From the NCBI GenBank assembly GCA_038277395.1, contig CM076195.1:158877911-158941910 (forward strand): a DNA stretch of 64,000 nucleotides, given 5' to 3'. The position numbers and the translations under genes are program-made. The notes beneath the pieces are model-generated. The model was not told where the DNA came from and ran no database searches. It saw only the letters and a program-made list of their open reading frames with translations. Position 1 is the first letter of the stretch; the number at the start of each line of letters is the position of its first letter. Shown here piece after piece: positions 33,024 through 45,203 of this stretch. This DNA is from Dryocosmus kuriphilus (lineage: Eukaryota > Arthropoda > Insecta > Hymenoptera > Cynipidae).

Positions 33024-33220
33024 CAGAAAAAAAGTTTATATGTAAAGAAGTTTTAAACTTTATTTTAACCCTATCAACTTAGTTTTCTTAATTTATGGAT
33101 AAGGTGTACATTTTCCGCTTCGTTCCTTCAAACAACAACAACAACAACGACGATGGATTTCACACTCTACTGCGATTTACAGATAAGTATTTTTTTTATT
33201 AACTCTTGAGAACATTCTCA

Positions 33221-33942
33221 CGCCAGAATGTTCTAGAAGGTTAGATTGCATCATCTTGCGTAACTTGTCGAAACTTGTCGAAACGCGCATCAACTTGTTT
33301 AAACTTGTCGAAGCTTGTCGAAACTGTTGAGTTCTCGGGAATCCCCATAATACGTCACCTACAGTATGCATAGGACAGAGATGTAAATTCCATTACATAA
33401 CCTGGACTGCATTTCTACTTGCTTATGGGTGAGAGAGAAGGGGTGAGGGTGGTGATTTTGTGTCTCTAGCTATTGCGTACTAAAATAAGTTCAGCACGGA
33501 CATGAAACACGTCAAATCTCGAGGTATATAGTCTGGAACAGAACCCTTCCTTATCGACTAACGTTAAATAGCTTATTTTACACGTGACAGATTTCTACCT
33601 TGCCGACTGATGGCAACAAACTGCCACAGATCTCTAACTTACCGACTGATGGTAACAAACTACCACAGATTTCGGTATTGCCGAATGATGGTAGCAAATT
33701 GACACAGATTTCTGCCTTACCGATTGATGGTAACAAACAGCCACGGATTCCTGCCTTATCAACTGATGGTAACAAACTGCCGTGCTTCTAATGGCTCCAG
33801 AAACCCTACCTTTCGGACTGAGGGTAATACCGACTGTCGATGCTTAGTATGTACACGCACCACTGAGGGAGTAGTGGCGCCATCCGTCGGCGCCAGCGCG
33901 AAGCTTGCCGTGGTGCGCCAGGGCATACACTGCTATACTGCT
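33221..33942 (-). repeat. Polinton right terminal inverted repeat
   Basis: Complementary to 20762-21379. Contains five 39-base units beginning at 33605, 33644, 33683, 33722 and 33761, versus two in the left arm. Ends CT at 33942. Confidence 0.88.
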
Positions 33943-34249
33943 ATAGTCAGTTTTCACTAATTGAATTTAATAAAACTGGGTCACTATGAGATAGTGAAAT
34001 TGACTCTTTCATATAGTCGATTTTACTAATTTGAATGGTAGATTTCACTAAATCAAACAGTGGGTTAGCTACAGTCACAGTATTCACTCATCTTCTGTTT
34101 TTTTTTCAATTTTACAAAAATAAACATTTCAAGTGTTTTCTTTTTTCAATGAAAAGCTCGCGTTTTAAAACCTTTTTCGCAAATTTATTTTCTATGAAAA
34201 TTATTAATTTTATCAATTTTTTAAAATCCGCGACTAATAAAAAATAACG

Positions 34250-36560
34250 AAAATATAAACACGGTATATTGATTGATTGACGAATTACTAAATTTCTTAA
34301 ATGTAAAATAACGGCAAATTCTTAATTATCAAAAAATCTCGAATTATGCATATAACAAATTTTAAAATACCGAAATTAAAATTTCCGAATTATGAAATTT
34401 GCGAATCATAATATTAGTGAATTAAAGAATCAATTAATTTTTAATGTACCCAAATTCTTCAATTCCTGAAATTTGAAACTGCCGAAATTTAAAATGTTCG
34501 AATTTCAAAATTTTCGATATTCAAAATAGACCAAAATGAATACTGAAGTAAAAAATAAAATATTTAAGTATGGGATTATTTAATAATAAAGAAAAAATAA
34601 ATACAGAATATACAAATTAATGAAAAAGGAAATTACCGAAAATAAAAAATGACGGATTATAGAATTTCCGAAATTTAAAATGCCGACAAAATTTCTTATT
34701 ATCGAAAATAAAAATCTCGAATTATGCAAATGACGAATTTAAGAATATCTGAAATTAAAATTTACCGAATTATAAAATTTGCAAATTATGAAGTTAAAGA
34801 ATTATTAATTTATCCCAAATTCTTAAATCCCCGAAATTTGAAATTGTCGAAATTCAAATTTTCCGATATTTAAAATTGACGAAAATAAACATTGAATTAC
34901 AAAATAAAATTTTTAATTATGGGACTAATAAGAAATAACGAAAAAATAAATACCGAATATAGAAATTAACGCAAAAGAAAACTGCCGAAAAAAAATTGAG
35001 CAGTTATAAAATTTCCGAAACTGAAAATAACGACAAAATTTTTAATTATCGAAAAATAAAAATCTCAAATTGTGAAAATAACGAATTTAAAATACCCGAA
35101 ATTAAAATTTACCAAATTATACAATTTTCGATTTATAAAATTAACAAATTATTCAAAATATTTTTTATTAATACTAAAAATATTTAAAAATGACGAAAAA
35201 ATATTGAATTAAAAAATAAAATATATAATTATTTATCACTTAATTATAAAGATATTTTATCATTTAATTCAATATTTATGTTCGTCAGTTTTAAATATCG
35301 ACAATTTTGAATTTGGACAATTTCAAATTTCAACAATTTTAAATTTTGGGAATTTAAGATTTCGTGGGTAATTAATAATTCGTTAATTTTATAATTCCTT
35401 AATATTATAATTCACAAATTTTATAATTCAGGAAATTTTAACTTCGGATAATTTTAAACTCATTATTTGCGTATTTCAAGATTTTTATTTTTCGACAATT
35501 AAAAATTTTGTCTTTATTTTAGATTTCGGAAATTTTATAATTCGCCAATTCTTATTTTCGGCAATTTTCTTTTGCGTTAATTTTTATACACGTTTTTTTT
35601 TTCTTTATTTATGATAAGTCCCTTTATAATTAATTAATAAGTAATTCAATATTTCGTTTCCTAATTCAAGATTTATTTTTATCAATTTTAAAAATCGAAA
35701 ATCTTGAATTACGACAACTTTAAATTTTGGAAATTAAGGAATTTGTGGGAAATTAATCCATCTTCAATTCTATAATTCATCAATATTATAATTAACAAAT
35801 TTTATAATTTGGTAAATTTTAATTTTGAATATTTTTTAATTCTTCAATTTTTATTTTCGGCCATTTTCTTTTTCATTAAGTTGTACGTTAATTTTTTTGC
35901 AATTAATTTTTTATTAATCCCATAATCATTAGTTATTAAATAATTCAATATTTTAATTTTTAATTTAATATGTATTTTCGTCAATTTTAATAATCGACAA
36001 TTTTGAATTACGACAACCTTAAATTTCGGGAATTTAATAATTTGGGGGCAATTAATAATGCTTTAAGTCTATAATTGGTTAATATTATAATTCACAAATT
36101 TTTTAATTCGGTAAAATTTTAATTTCGGATATTTTTAAACTCATTATTTGCATATTTCGAAATTTTTATTTTTCGACTATTAAAAATTTTGTCCTTTCTT
36201 GAATTTCAGAAATTGTATAATTCGTCAATTTTTATTTTCGGCAATTTTCTTTTCCTTGAATTCGTATATCCGGTATTTATTTTTTCGTTATTTTTGATTA
36301 GTCCTTTTATAATTATTTAATAAACAATTCAGTATTTTATTTTTTATTTCAATATTTATTTTCGTCAATTTAAGTATCGACAATTCTGCATTTCGACAAT
36401 TTTAAATTGCGGCAATTTTAAATTCCAAGAATTTAAGGATTTGGGGAAAAAAAATAATTTGTTAATATTACAATTTGCAAATTTTGTAATTCGTTACGCT
36501 TTAATTTCGGATATTTATAAATTCGTTTTTGCGTAATTCGAGATTGTTATTTTTGGTCCA
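34250..36560. repeat. Inverted satellite, CCGAAATTAAAA-type units
   Basis: Left arm (to about 35215) and right arm (from about 35270) are imperfect complements of each other over about 1 kb. Within each arm, units of about 345-370 bases repeat (for example the AATTCTTAATTATC-type phrase near 34317, 34690 and 35036), themselves made of short CGAAATT-type words. The right arm repeats the corresponding phrase at about 35479 and 36157, two units apart. No coding potential. Confidence 0.75.
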
Positions 36561-38069
36561 TGCAGTTTGACCACACTGAAATTCAATAAATATTTTCACA
36601 AATAGACGAATAACAAAAATGATAAATTTCAATATATTACAGACAAATATGAAAATGTTGATATAAATTACCGGAGCTTTGTCATATATAAAAATTTGTT
36701 TAACAAAGTTTAATAAAAGAAATTTTCATGTATAAAAAATTGAAATAGTTCTTAATTATTCAAAAATCTTATTTGAAATATTCTTTTTACAAAATAATTT
36801 TATGAAAAGAGTTACTGTTTATTACTACAGTTATATTATTAACTATATAAGTAAATTTCAAGATCAACTTTTAAAGTTGTCCGATGAAAAATAAAGCATT
36901 GAGGTTATATTTATCCTTAATTTTTTTCGACAATTTCAGTTAGTTACTTTTCACTAATTCAACTAGTGAAAGAAACTAATTTTACTATTTGAATAGTGAC
37001 ATAACTTTCACTAATCCAAATAGTGAAATTTTTACTATTTCAGATTTAAAGAGTATAGAGTATAAAGGGGACTCCGAAGTTGGAGGATAGGACGCAATTA
37101 TACATTTCTATGGAAAGGGGAAAATATTCACAATAAATTAATTAAAATCCAAGGTTGAAATGAGTGAGAGAAAATAAATTGGGAAGACGGAAGAGAGCCC
37201 TGCTAAAAATGCCAGATAGAATCCGATAGAGACGGATAGGATTCGGAATTTCTTCGGATCTATCCGGATTTTTATACGGTATTTGTGTCTGGTTTAAATC
37301 TAGTTCCATCCGTCACTTGGTTGGCATTTTAAATTTTTCTATCGGTTTTCTTATCCGGCTCTGCACGGAATATTTTCGGCAACCGCATAGCCCGTTCCGG
37401 TTTCTTATCTGGTTCTATCCGGAAACTTATACGGTATTTGTGTCCGTTTTCTTATCCGGTTCTATCGGTTGGTATTTAAAATTTTTCTACCTGGTTTCAT
37501 ATCTGGCTCTATAGGGAATATTTTGAGTACCCGCATTGCCTTATCGTACCAGGTACTCGTGCTGTGAAAGCACCAAGAAAAGGATCGATGACGATCAAAC
37601 AGATGTATTAGATACATCTTTTTATTCTAACTAATAGTGAAAAATTGTGGCTAACTTACAGCGCCGACGATCGACTACTATTGTGAGACAAGAATCCCTG
37701 CGCTCCTGGCGGAATTATTCTGAACTACTGACCAGATAGAAAACCATTTTCGGCCTTTACACCCAGCTTTAGATCCGACAAAGTTCCGGATAGGGCCAGG
37801 TAAGATTCCGTCGAGCGAATAATTCAATTTTATGATTTAAATGCCCGCTGGAAAGCCGGATAGAACCAGATAGAAAATCATTTTTGGTCTTGTGACTCAA
37901 CTTTGGTTCCGACAAAGTTCCGTATAGGACCGGATTAAATAACACTTTTAACTTAGTCAAATATATATATAGGGTGTTGATAGTGTCGATCAGGAACATA
38001 AATAAGTCAAGATGGAAAATTTGTTGAAAATGTTGATCAATTTCAATGTACTTATATTACATAAAGCAC

Positions 38070-38102
38070 GAGCTTTCGCTCCTCGAAGAGGGGCCTCCTC
38101 AG
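38070..38102 (-). ncRNA. Hammerhead ribozyme motif, PLE 3 left arm
   Basis: Minus strand: CTGAGGA (38102-38096), stem II with CCTC/GAGG around TTC, GAA, then self-complementary AGCT and C. All core positions fit, with the variable core base G. Predicted active fold. Confidence 0.75.
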
Positions 38103-38840
38103 GTGAAATATTTTTTACGAAGTCACATCAATTGGCTAGAGGAAAGATTATAAAAGGATTACAAAAAATAGAAGCAGTGAGATATACATAAAAGATAGAT
38201 GCACATAACCTAACTTACCAGAAGATTCGAAGAAAGTGTGTATGAAGGAATTAAGATGTAAATTTAGAAAAATATATAATGTTTCAAGTGTTTATGGCCT
38301 TTATCTAGAAAGAAGATGTAGTTTTTTAGACGGATAGGCATTTTTTTTTTTTTCATTTTTTTAAGTAATTAGGGACGGACAGATATAAAGTGCAGGATGT
38401 TAGGCACGCGTCTATTTGGAAGGAACGAAGAGTACATTGTTCAATATATACTACCTATTTACAAAAGGCATAATATGGCGTCGGTGTGTTAGATTTAAAT
38501 TAGGTAAAGGAGAAAATTATAATGAATTAAAATTATATTGCATTTATTTTATAAAAAACGTAATAAACATTTTTTATAAAGTTGGAGCATAAAATAACAT
38601 CAATGAAGTTCATGTTGAGTATAAAAGACTAGGTATGTGTATATTTATAAAGGAAGAAGAGTACTATGGCACTGAATGTATATGCTATCTATTTAGAAGA
38701 GACATAAGATGGCGGCGTTGAGACAGAATTTCAAATTGTTCGACGAAAAAGTAATATTGTAATAACATAATAGTTATTGAAAAAATTGTGAATAAAAGAT
38801 AATATCATGGCTAACTTATAATTGTAGTTACAGAATTTCA

Positions 38841-39690
38841 TTAATGTGTAGATAATATTAAACTATGGTAAATTTTATTCAAATATTCAACATCTGATCT
38901 TTTATTTACTGAGTTTTTGTTTTTAACAATGAAGAACATCTCCTTAAAATTCCTTTTTTTGTAATTTTGTTCATAACTGAGTAGTTTTGTATTTTTAAAA
39001 TCAAAAATATGGTCTTCTTCATGTGCGTGTGTTACTAAGGCTGTGCTACGAGAATCTTTTTTACAATCATTGATGTGTTCCTTAATTCTGGTTTTTAAGT
39101 ACCTTTGAGTTTGGCCAACATACACAGAGCCACACTGACAAGGGATAGAATAGATAACATGAGTTTTCATATCAAAAGGAGTTATGTCCTTGTTCTTCGT
39201 GAAACATCTGAACGAATCTTTGTGATACGCAAGTACAACCCTAATGTTGTATTCCTTGAAAACGCTGTGATAAAAATTTTCTAATTCTTTTGAATAAGGA
39301 AGAACAATACTATTGCATTCATCAAAGGATGTGGAAGCATTAGTGTTATAAGAGGTATTGTTTATAATTTTTTTTTAAATCTCTTGTTAATGTATTTCTC
39401 ATAGAAGGTTTCAGGAAAATTACTACTTTTTAAAATGTTTGAAACAATGGATAAGTTAGCATTAAAAAATTTTGGGTCAGATAACTTTATAGCCCTACCA
39501 ACTAAATTATATATTACTGAGATTTTGTCTTTTATAGCAATGTTAGAATGGAAGTTAACGTATCTGCCAGAGGTAGTAGGTTTTTGGAACCAGTTTGTTA
39601 CTAGGGAGTAATTTTCACGGATGATTGTAGTGTCTAAAAAGTTAATTTTTTGGTCAATTTCTATTTCGATAGTGAATTGTAATAAATGAA
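38841..39690 (-). pseudogene. PLE 3 left arm: end of reverse transcriptase and GIY-YIG domain
   Basis: The open part 39170-38841 holds HVIYSIPCQCGSVYVGQTQR (GIY-YIG core with Cys pair), TRIKEHINDCKKD and HAHEEDHIFDF. Upstream, in broken frames to about 39690, are segments matching the region after RT motif C of PLEs. The catalytic RT motifs A to C are absent, so it is a 5'-truncated copy. Confidence 0.8.
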
Positions 39691-39726
39691 TTGAAATAAT
39701 TGAAATAATGAATAATAATGAATTGC

Positions 39727-40222
39727 TTCCATATCCTTTGATGAACGCAATAGTATTGTTCTTCCTTATTCAAAAGAATTAGAACATTTTTATCACAACG
39801 TTTTCAAGGAATACAACATTAGGGTTGTATTTGCGTATCGCAAAGATTCGTTCACATGTTTCACGAAGAACAAGGACATAACTCCTTTTGATATGAGAAC
39901 TCATGTTATCTATTCTATCCCTTGTCAGTGTGGCTCTGTGTATGTTTGCCAAACTCAAAGGTACTTAAAAACAAGAATTAGGGAACACATCAATGATTGT
40001 AAAAAAGACTCTCGTAGCACAGCCTTAGTAACACACGCACATGAAGAAGACCATATTTTTTATTTTAAAAATACAAAAATACTCAGTTATGAACAAAATT
40101 ACAAAAAAAGGAATTTTAAGGAGATGTTCTTCATTGTTAAAAACAGAAACTTAGTAAATAAAAGATCAGATGTTGAATATTTGAATAAAATTTACCATAG
40201 TTCAATATTATCTACATATTAA
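39727..40222 (+). pseudogene. PLE 3 right arm: GIY-YIG domain
   Basis: Nearly identical to the left arm (IPCQCGSVYVCQTQRYLKTR), with Gly to Cys in the core motif (YVGQ to YVCQ). Open from about 39740 with a frame change near 39780. The change sits in a conserved GIY-YIG glycine, so this copy's endonuclease is probably inactive. Confidence 0.8.
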
Positions 40223-40953
40223 TGAAATTCTGTAACTACAATGATAAGTTAGCCATGATATTATCTTTTATTCATAATTTTTTCAATAACTGTTATGTTG
40301 TTACAATATTACTTTTTCGTCGAACAATTTGAAATTCTGTCTCAACGCCGCCATCTTATGTCTCTTCTAAATAGATAGCATATACATTCAGTGCCATAGT
40401 ACTCTTCTTCCTTTATAAATATACACATACCTAGTCTTTTATGCTTAACATGAACTTCATTGATGTTATTTTATGCTCTAACTTTATAAAAAATGTTTAT
40501 TACGTTTTTTATAAAATAAATGCAATATAATTTTAAGTCATTATAATTTTCTCCTTTATCTAATTTAAATCTAACACACCGACGCCATATTATGCCTTTT
40601 GTAAATAGGTAGTATATATTGAACAATGTACTCTTCGTTCCTTCCAAATAGACGCGTGCCTAACGTCCTGCACTTTATATCTGTCCGTCCCTAATTACTT
40701 AAAAAAATGGAAAAAATGCCTATCCGTCTAAAAAACTACATCTTATTTCGAGGTAAAGGCTATAAACACTTGAAACATTATATATTTTTTCTAAATTTAC
40801 ATCTTAACTCCTTCATGCACACTTTCCTCGAATCTTCTGGTAAGTTAGGTCATGTGTATCTATCTTTTATGTATATCTCACTGCTTCTATTTTTTGTAAC
40901 CCTTTTATAATCTTTTCTCTAGCCAATTGATGTGACTTCGTAAAATATTTCAC

Positions 40954-40986
40954 CTGAGGAGGCCCCTCTTCGAGGAGCGAAGGCTC
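40954..40986 (+). ncRNA. Hammerhead motif, PLE 3 right arm (mutated)
   Basis: CTGAGGA and the same stem II as the left arm, but GAAGGCTC where the left arm has GAAAGCTC. The A that pairs at the base of stem III is now G, so activity is likely reduced or lost. Confidence 0.65.
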
Positions 40987-41242
40987 GTGCTTTATGTAAT
41001 ATAAGTACATTAAAATTGATCAACATTTTCGACAAATTTTCCATCTTGACTTATTAGTCAAATATAATTTCGATATCTCATCCCGAATAGAACCCGGATA
41101 AGACCGCTATTTTTCCGCGAAAGATATTAGGAACCGAATAAGACCCGGATAGGGCCAGACAAGAATCCGAAGTGGGCTATCCGGTCTATTATTCGGTTTG
41201 TCATCCATCTCTATCGGATCGTGTCTGGCATTTTTAGCAGGG

Positions 41243-42098
41243 AGACGAAAGACTTACTGGATTACCAAGATATTTTATTAGTCCCAGAGACAGGAACTCG
41301 AGGTACACTGGCGTTATTCAGAGACACTTTAAATTATACGGGATTGTTGAATTATTAGTTGAAATCACGATCAATGGCGAAAATCACAAAAAAGGTTTGA
41401 TTTGTGAAGAAATACCAAGCAATGTGTCAAAAAACTAGGTGGACTGTCGCCTGCTTTGTTTTAAGCACCTCTGTCCTCGAGACGGATAAGGAAGAGTCAT
41501 GACACGAATTTGAAACTTGAGTGACAAAACTGAAGGTTACGTTTTTCACTTTTACTTGTTTGTTTTTGAAAGCCGAGTATTTGAAGAAAAATTTAGATCG
41601 GATAATTGTTATCTTGAAGGTCCGCTTCATACTTTTGTGTTGAATAATTGTAGACTTGGAAGAGAGGTGTTGAAATATTTGAAATGATAGTTATTTGTGA
41701 CAATTAGCAATTAAGGTAGTTACGCAGGAAATAGTATTAATGGGCAGAAAAATGCGAAACTTTGCGGAATGCTAGAATATAATAAATAAATAACTCATAC
41801 AAATTTTTGTAGGCTGAGGTTGGTTTTTACGTGAGATATTTGTAATTCTTTTCCATGCCTTACACGACAATTTAACACGGACTCTTATGAGGATTCAAGG
41901 AGTTGAATGTACATTATCCTTAATATTACCGTAATTGATGGATAGGTTCCAAAGAAATTCAGACAGCAGAGAGATGAAATAGTCAGAATTATTTTTTTAG
42001 CTTAAAAATATTGAAAGATGACTTACTAAAGCGGTAATAACTGTAAATAAAGTACTAATATCGGATTTTTGGACATTTATTTATAAAGATGGCAACAT
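41243..42098. other. Intergenic, no gene seen
   Basis: Short open frames on both strands without recognisable motifs. No repeat structure apparent. Confidence 0.45.
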
Positions 42099-42106
42099 CG
42101 CTTAAT

Positions 42107-45100
42107 TAGCAATGTGCCGTTGAAAGTTTCATTTGGAAACTTTCACTTTGAAAGTTTCAAAACGTGAAATTTATGATCAACGAAATTTTTGACTAAACTT
42201 ATGAAAATTTAACGAATTTAGCGTATATAAATTATATATTTTGGAATATTTAAATTACAAATGTAATATATTAAAGTATTTTATAAAATTTCAAATCATT
42301 GTTAAAAACTTAAAATGATTTCAAACAATTTCAAGTAATTAAAAAAAAATTTCGAAGGGTTTTATATAATTTAGAGTGATTTGAAAATTTTTTTGAAATA
42401 TGATGATTGTTTATGATGATGATTTTAAGAAATTTCTGACAATTTCAAGTGATTTGAAGAAATTTCGAAGGATTTTAAAGGATTTTCGAAGGATTCTGAA
42501 AGATCTTAAACAATCTAGAGTGATTAAAACAAAATGGAAAAGCTTTTAATAATTTTCAAATATTCTAATCAATTTGGAAAGATTTTAAGAAATGATTTTT
42601 TTAAAATTTCAAAGGATTTTAAACGATATTAAAAATATAAAAGGATTTAAAATAATTTAGAACGATTTTAAGTAATTTAAAAATATTTTTAAGTATTTAA
42701 AAGAATTTGGAATGATTTTTACAAAATTTCAAAATACATAAAAAATTTTTAAAATATTTTTAAAAATTTGGACGAATTTTAAGCGACTTCAATTGATTTT
42801 AAAATTTTTCAAGAGAGTTTAAAGGCTCGTGTAATATTTTAAGGAATTAAAATGATCTTGAAGAATTTCGAGGAAATTTAAAAAGATTTAAAAGTAATAA
42901 TGGTTTTTCAAAATTTTTTTTACGAATATTTTTAAATTTCTTAAGGGATTTGGAAATATTGTAAAGTATTTAAAAGTTTTTTTTGAATTTTAAAGAATAT
43001 AAAGCGATTTTAAGCAGATCTCAAAATATCTCAATAGATTTAAAAATATTTTTACTAATTTTTAGATGATTTTCAGTGACTTTTTGATTTCTTAAGAGAT
43101 TTTAAGGAATATCAAAGTATTTTAAATAAATTTAAGTGATTTTAAAACATTTTAAAGATGTTGAAGTGATTTTTCAAATATTTAATAGTATTTTATTAAA
43201 TTTCGAATAATTTTTAAACATTCGAAGACATTTCGAACAATTTATAGTGATATTAAGGTATTTCCAAGAACTTTGAAAGATTTTAAAGAATTTCGAGTTA
43301 TCTTAAAAATATTTTTAATATTTTAAAAAGTTTTAAAGGATTTTAAGCGACTTAGAAAGAGTTTAAGGAATTTCAAGAGATTTTAAAGGATTTTGTAATA
43401 TTTTAAAGTATTTCAAGAGATTTAAGAAAATTTAAAGGAATTTTAAAAATGTTTTCGAAAATTTCAAAATATTTTCAGTGATTTTAAAGAGCTTTAAGAG
43501 ATTTTATAAAATAGAAAATAAATAGAGTACTTCAAAGCAATTTTAAGGGATTTCAAGCCATTTTGAATGCATCGGAAAAATTTCATGATATTTCAAAGAA
43601 ACTTAAAAGAATATAAAGAGATTTTAAGTGATTCTTAAGAAATAGTTAGATATTTTAAGAAATAAAAAATATTTTAAAAGTGTTCAAGAGATTTTTAAGG
43701 ACTCCTAAGAAGATAAAATGATTTCAAAAATATTTAAAGTATGTTAATAAAATTTTAAAAGGATTTAAAATGATTTTTAGGAATTTCAGAGGATAATAAA
43801 GGATTTTCAAAAACTTTAAACTATCTTTAAATATTTCTAATGATTTTTGAAAATTTTCTAAGTTTTAAATGAGTTTCAGGATTTTTAAGAGACTTAGGTA
43901 ATTTTGAATGAATTTAAAGAATTTTAAGGGATTTCAAAGAAACTTTAAAGAATTTTAAGAGATTTCATATGCTTTTTGGGAATCTTTTAGAGACTCTAAA
44001 GCATTACGAAATATTCCAAGGAAATTCAAGGAAGTTTTAGTGATTTTAAAGAACTTAAAGTGATTTTAAAAATATTTCAATGATAGATCTCAAACCATTT
44101 TTAAAAGTTTGAAAGGATTTCAATCGATTTGAAGCAATTTAAAGGAGTTTCGAGGGATTTTGGAGGGGTATAAAGAAATTGTAAATATTTAAAAGGATTT
44201 ATAATGATTTGAAGGAGCTTCAATGGTTTTTAAAGAATTAAAAAAAATCCAGTATTTTCAAGACACTCCATGTCATTTCGAATGAATTTGAAGAATTACA
44301 AGGTCGGCCTGGGCATCAGGTATGATGTGGTACCTTCATATGGCCTTAAGCCGAAACTAAAAAGTATGTTAATAGATTTTTAAATACCTATTTACATTTA
44401 TATGCTCTAAATTTTGCAACATTCTTAAAAATTATTTTAAATCTTTTGAAATACTTTCAATTAAAATTTTTCTATAAATCCCCTAGAAATCCTTAAAAAC
44501 GCTTGAAATCGCTTGAAATCCTTTGAAATTAAAAAAAAAATCTTTTAAAATCTCTTAAAACGCTTTGAAATGTTTTAAAAATCTCTTTAAACTCTTGAAA
44601 ATCATTTAAAATAGCGAACGTTAATTTTCTCGATTAAAATTATTAAAATAATTGTAAACGCTTCTTCAGGTGCAGTGAAATTAAAATTTATTTATTGCTT
44701 CTCGAATATTACTTAGAAATTATTTTATATTTATATATTTATTTATTTATATATTTAATTAATTATCTCAATTTCTGGTTTTAAACAAAGATAAATAGCT
44801 TTAATTACAAGATAGGGTAAACAGAAAAAAAATTACATGAGGTGTAAAATATAAATAAGTTTCATGAACAAAATTGATTAAAAGTGTTTTAATTAAGTTA
44901 TTATAAATCATGAACAAACTTTCAAACTTTGCCGCGTATTTATGTTAGGTTATGTTAGTTCTGACTCAGTTTATTTAATATTTGAGTAGGTTTCACAGTT
45001 TTTAGAAAGGAAGATGCAGTTTATAATATGGAAAGGCTTATTTCGAATGTAAATGAGGCATTTTCCAATCTATAATTATCATAAATGTAGCTAAAAACCC

Positions 45101-45195
45101 TAAAGTTTCATAAATTTCACTGGCATTGAAACTTTCATTGAAACTTTCCACCGAAAGTTTCAGAAAGTATAAGTTTCTGAAACGGCACATTGCTA
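42107..45195. mobile_element. hAT-like non-autonomous TIR element filled with A/T-rich array
   Basis: Perfect 8-bp duplication CGCTTAAT at 42099-42106 and 45196-45203. Termini TAGCAATGTGCCGTT are exact complements, followed by GAAAGTTTC-rich subterminal repeats on both sides. The 8-bp duplication is typical of hAT elements. The interior (42250-44290) is the G-type GATTTTAAAGGA array, reversing to C-type at 44430-44620. No transposase; 44620-45110 shows no feature. Confidence 0.75.
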
Positions 45196-45203
45196 CGCTT
45201 AAT

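Larger units (their letters stand above)
20762..33942. mobile_element. Polinton/Maverick element, 13.2 kb
   Basis: Starts AG and ends CT, with a perfect 6-bp duplication ATAGTC at 20756-20761 and 33943-33948. Terminal inverted repeats of 618 and 722 bases. Gene set: protein-primed DNA polymerase B, integrase, packaging ATPase, PLA2-like plus protease, penton-like protein, three small proteins. Polintons self-synthesise with PolB and integrate with a retroviral-like integrase; related elements can form virions. The element is shorter than the usual 15-20 kb and no major capsid gene is recognisable. All large genes are disrupted. Confidence 0.93.
20721..37053. mobile_element. TA-flanked TIR element with satellite body, host of the Polinton
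   Basis: Left end CTCTCTAAATCTGAAATAGT at 20721; complement of the right end, at 37053, reads CTCTTTAAATCTGAAATAGT. Both are flanked by TA (20719-20720, 37054-37055). Subterminal TAGTGAAA/TTTCACTA motifs recur at both sides. Removing the Polinton and one 6-bp duplication leaves about 3.1 kb, mainly the inverted satellite at 34250-36560. No transposase seen, so non-autonomous; the TA duplication suggests a Tc1/mariner-type mobiliser. Confidence 0.65.
37966..41054. mobile_element. Penelope-like element 3, palindromic
   Basis: Flanked by a 12-bp direct repeat TAGTCAAATATA (37954-37965, 41055-41066). Left arm on the minus strand reaches from about 38000 to 39690 and includes part of the reverse transcriptase; right arm on the plus strand (39727-41054) covers only the C-terminal part. 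The arms face outward with their 3' ends and are highly similar. Typical PLE organisation. Confidence 0.85.
37198..41242. mobile_element. TIR element with CCGGATAGAACC-type subrepeats, carrying PLE 3
   Basis: Left end CCCTGCTAAAAATGCCAGA at 37198 and its complement ending at 41242; similarity extends over more than 30 bases. The interior is built from short words such as TATCCGGTTCTATC on the left (37210-37550) and the complement CCGGATAGAACC on the right (37740-37950 and 41080-41200). Without the PLE it would be about 950 bases. Flanks (AGACGGAAGA left, AGACGAAAGA right) are similar but offset, so the duplication is uncertain. Confidence 0.65.

Noticed and set aside
20762..33942. Endogenous bracovirus or other wasp provirus
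   Set aside because: The gene set, AG/CT ends, terminal inverted repeats and 6-bp duplication are those of a Polinton.
34035..35187. Short frames inside the inverted satellite
   Set aside because: Composition-driven open frames in repetitive A/T-rich DNA.
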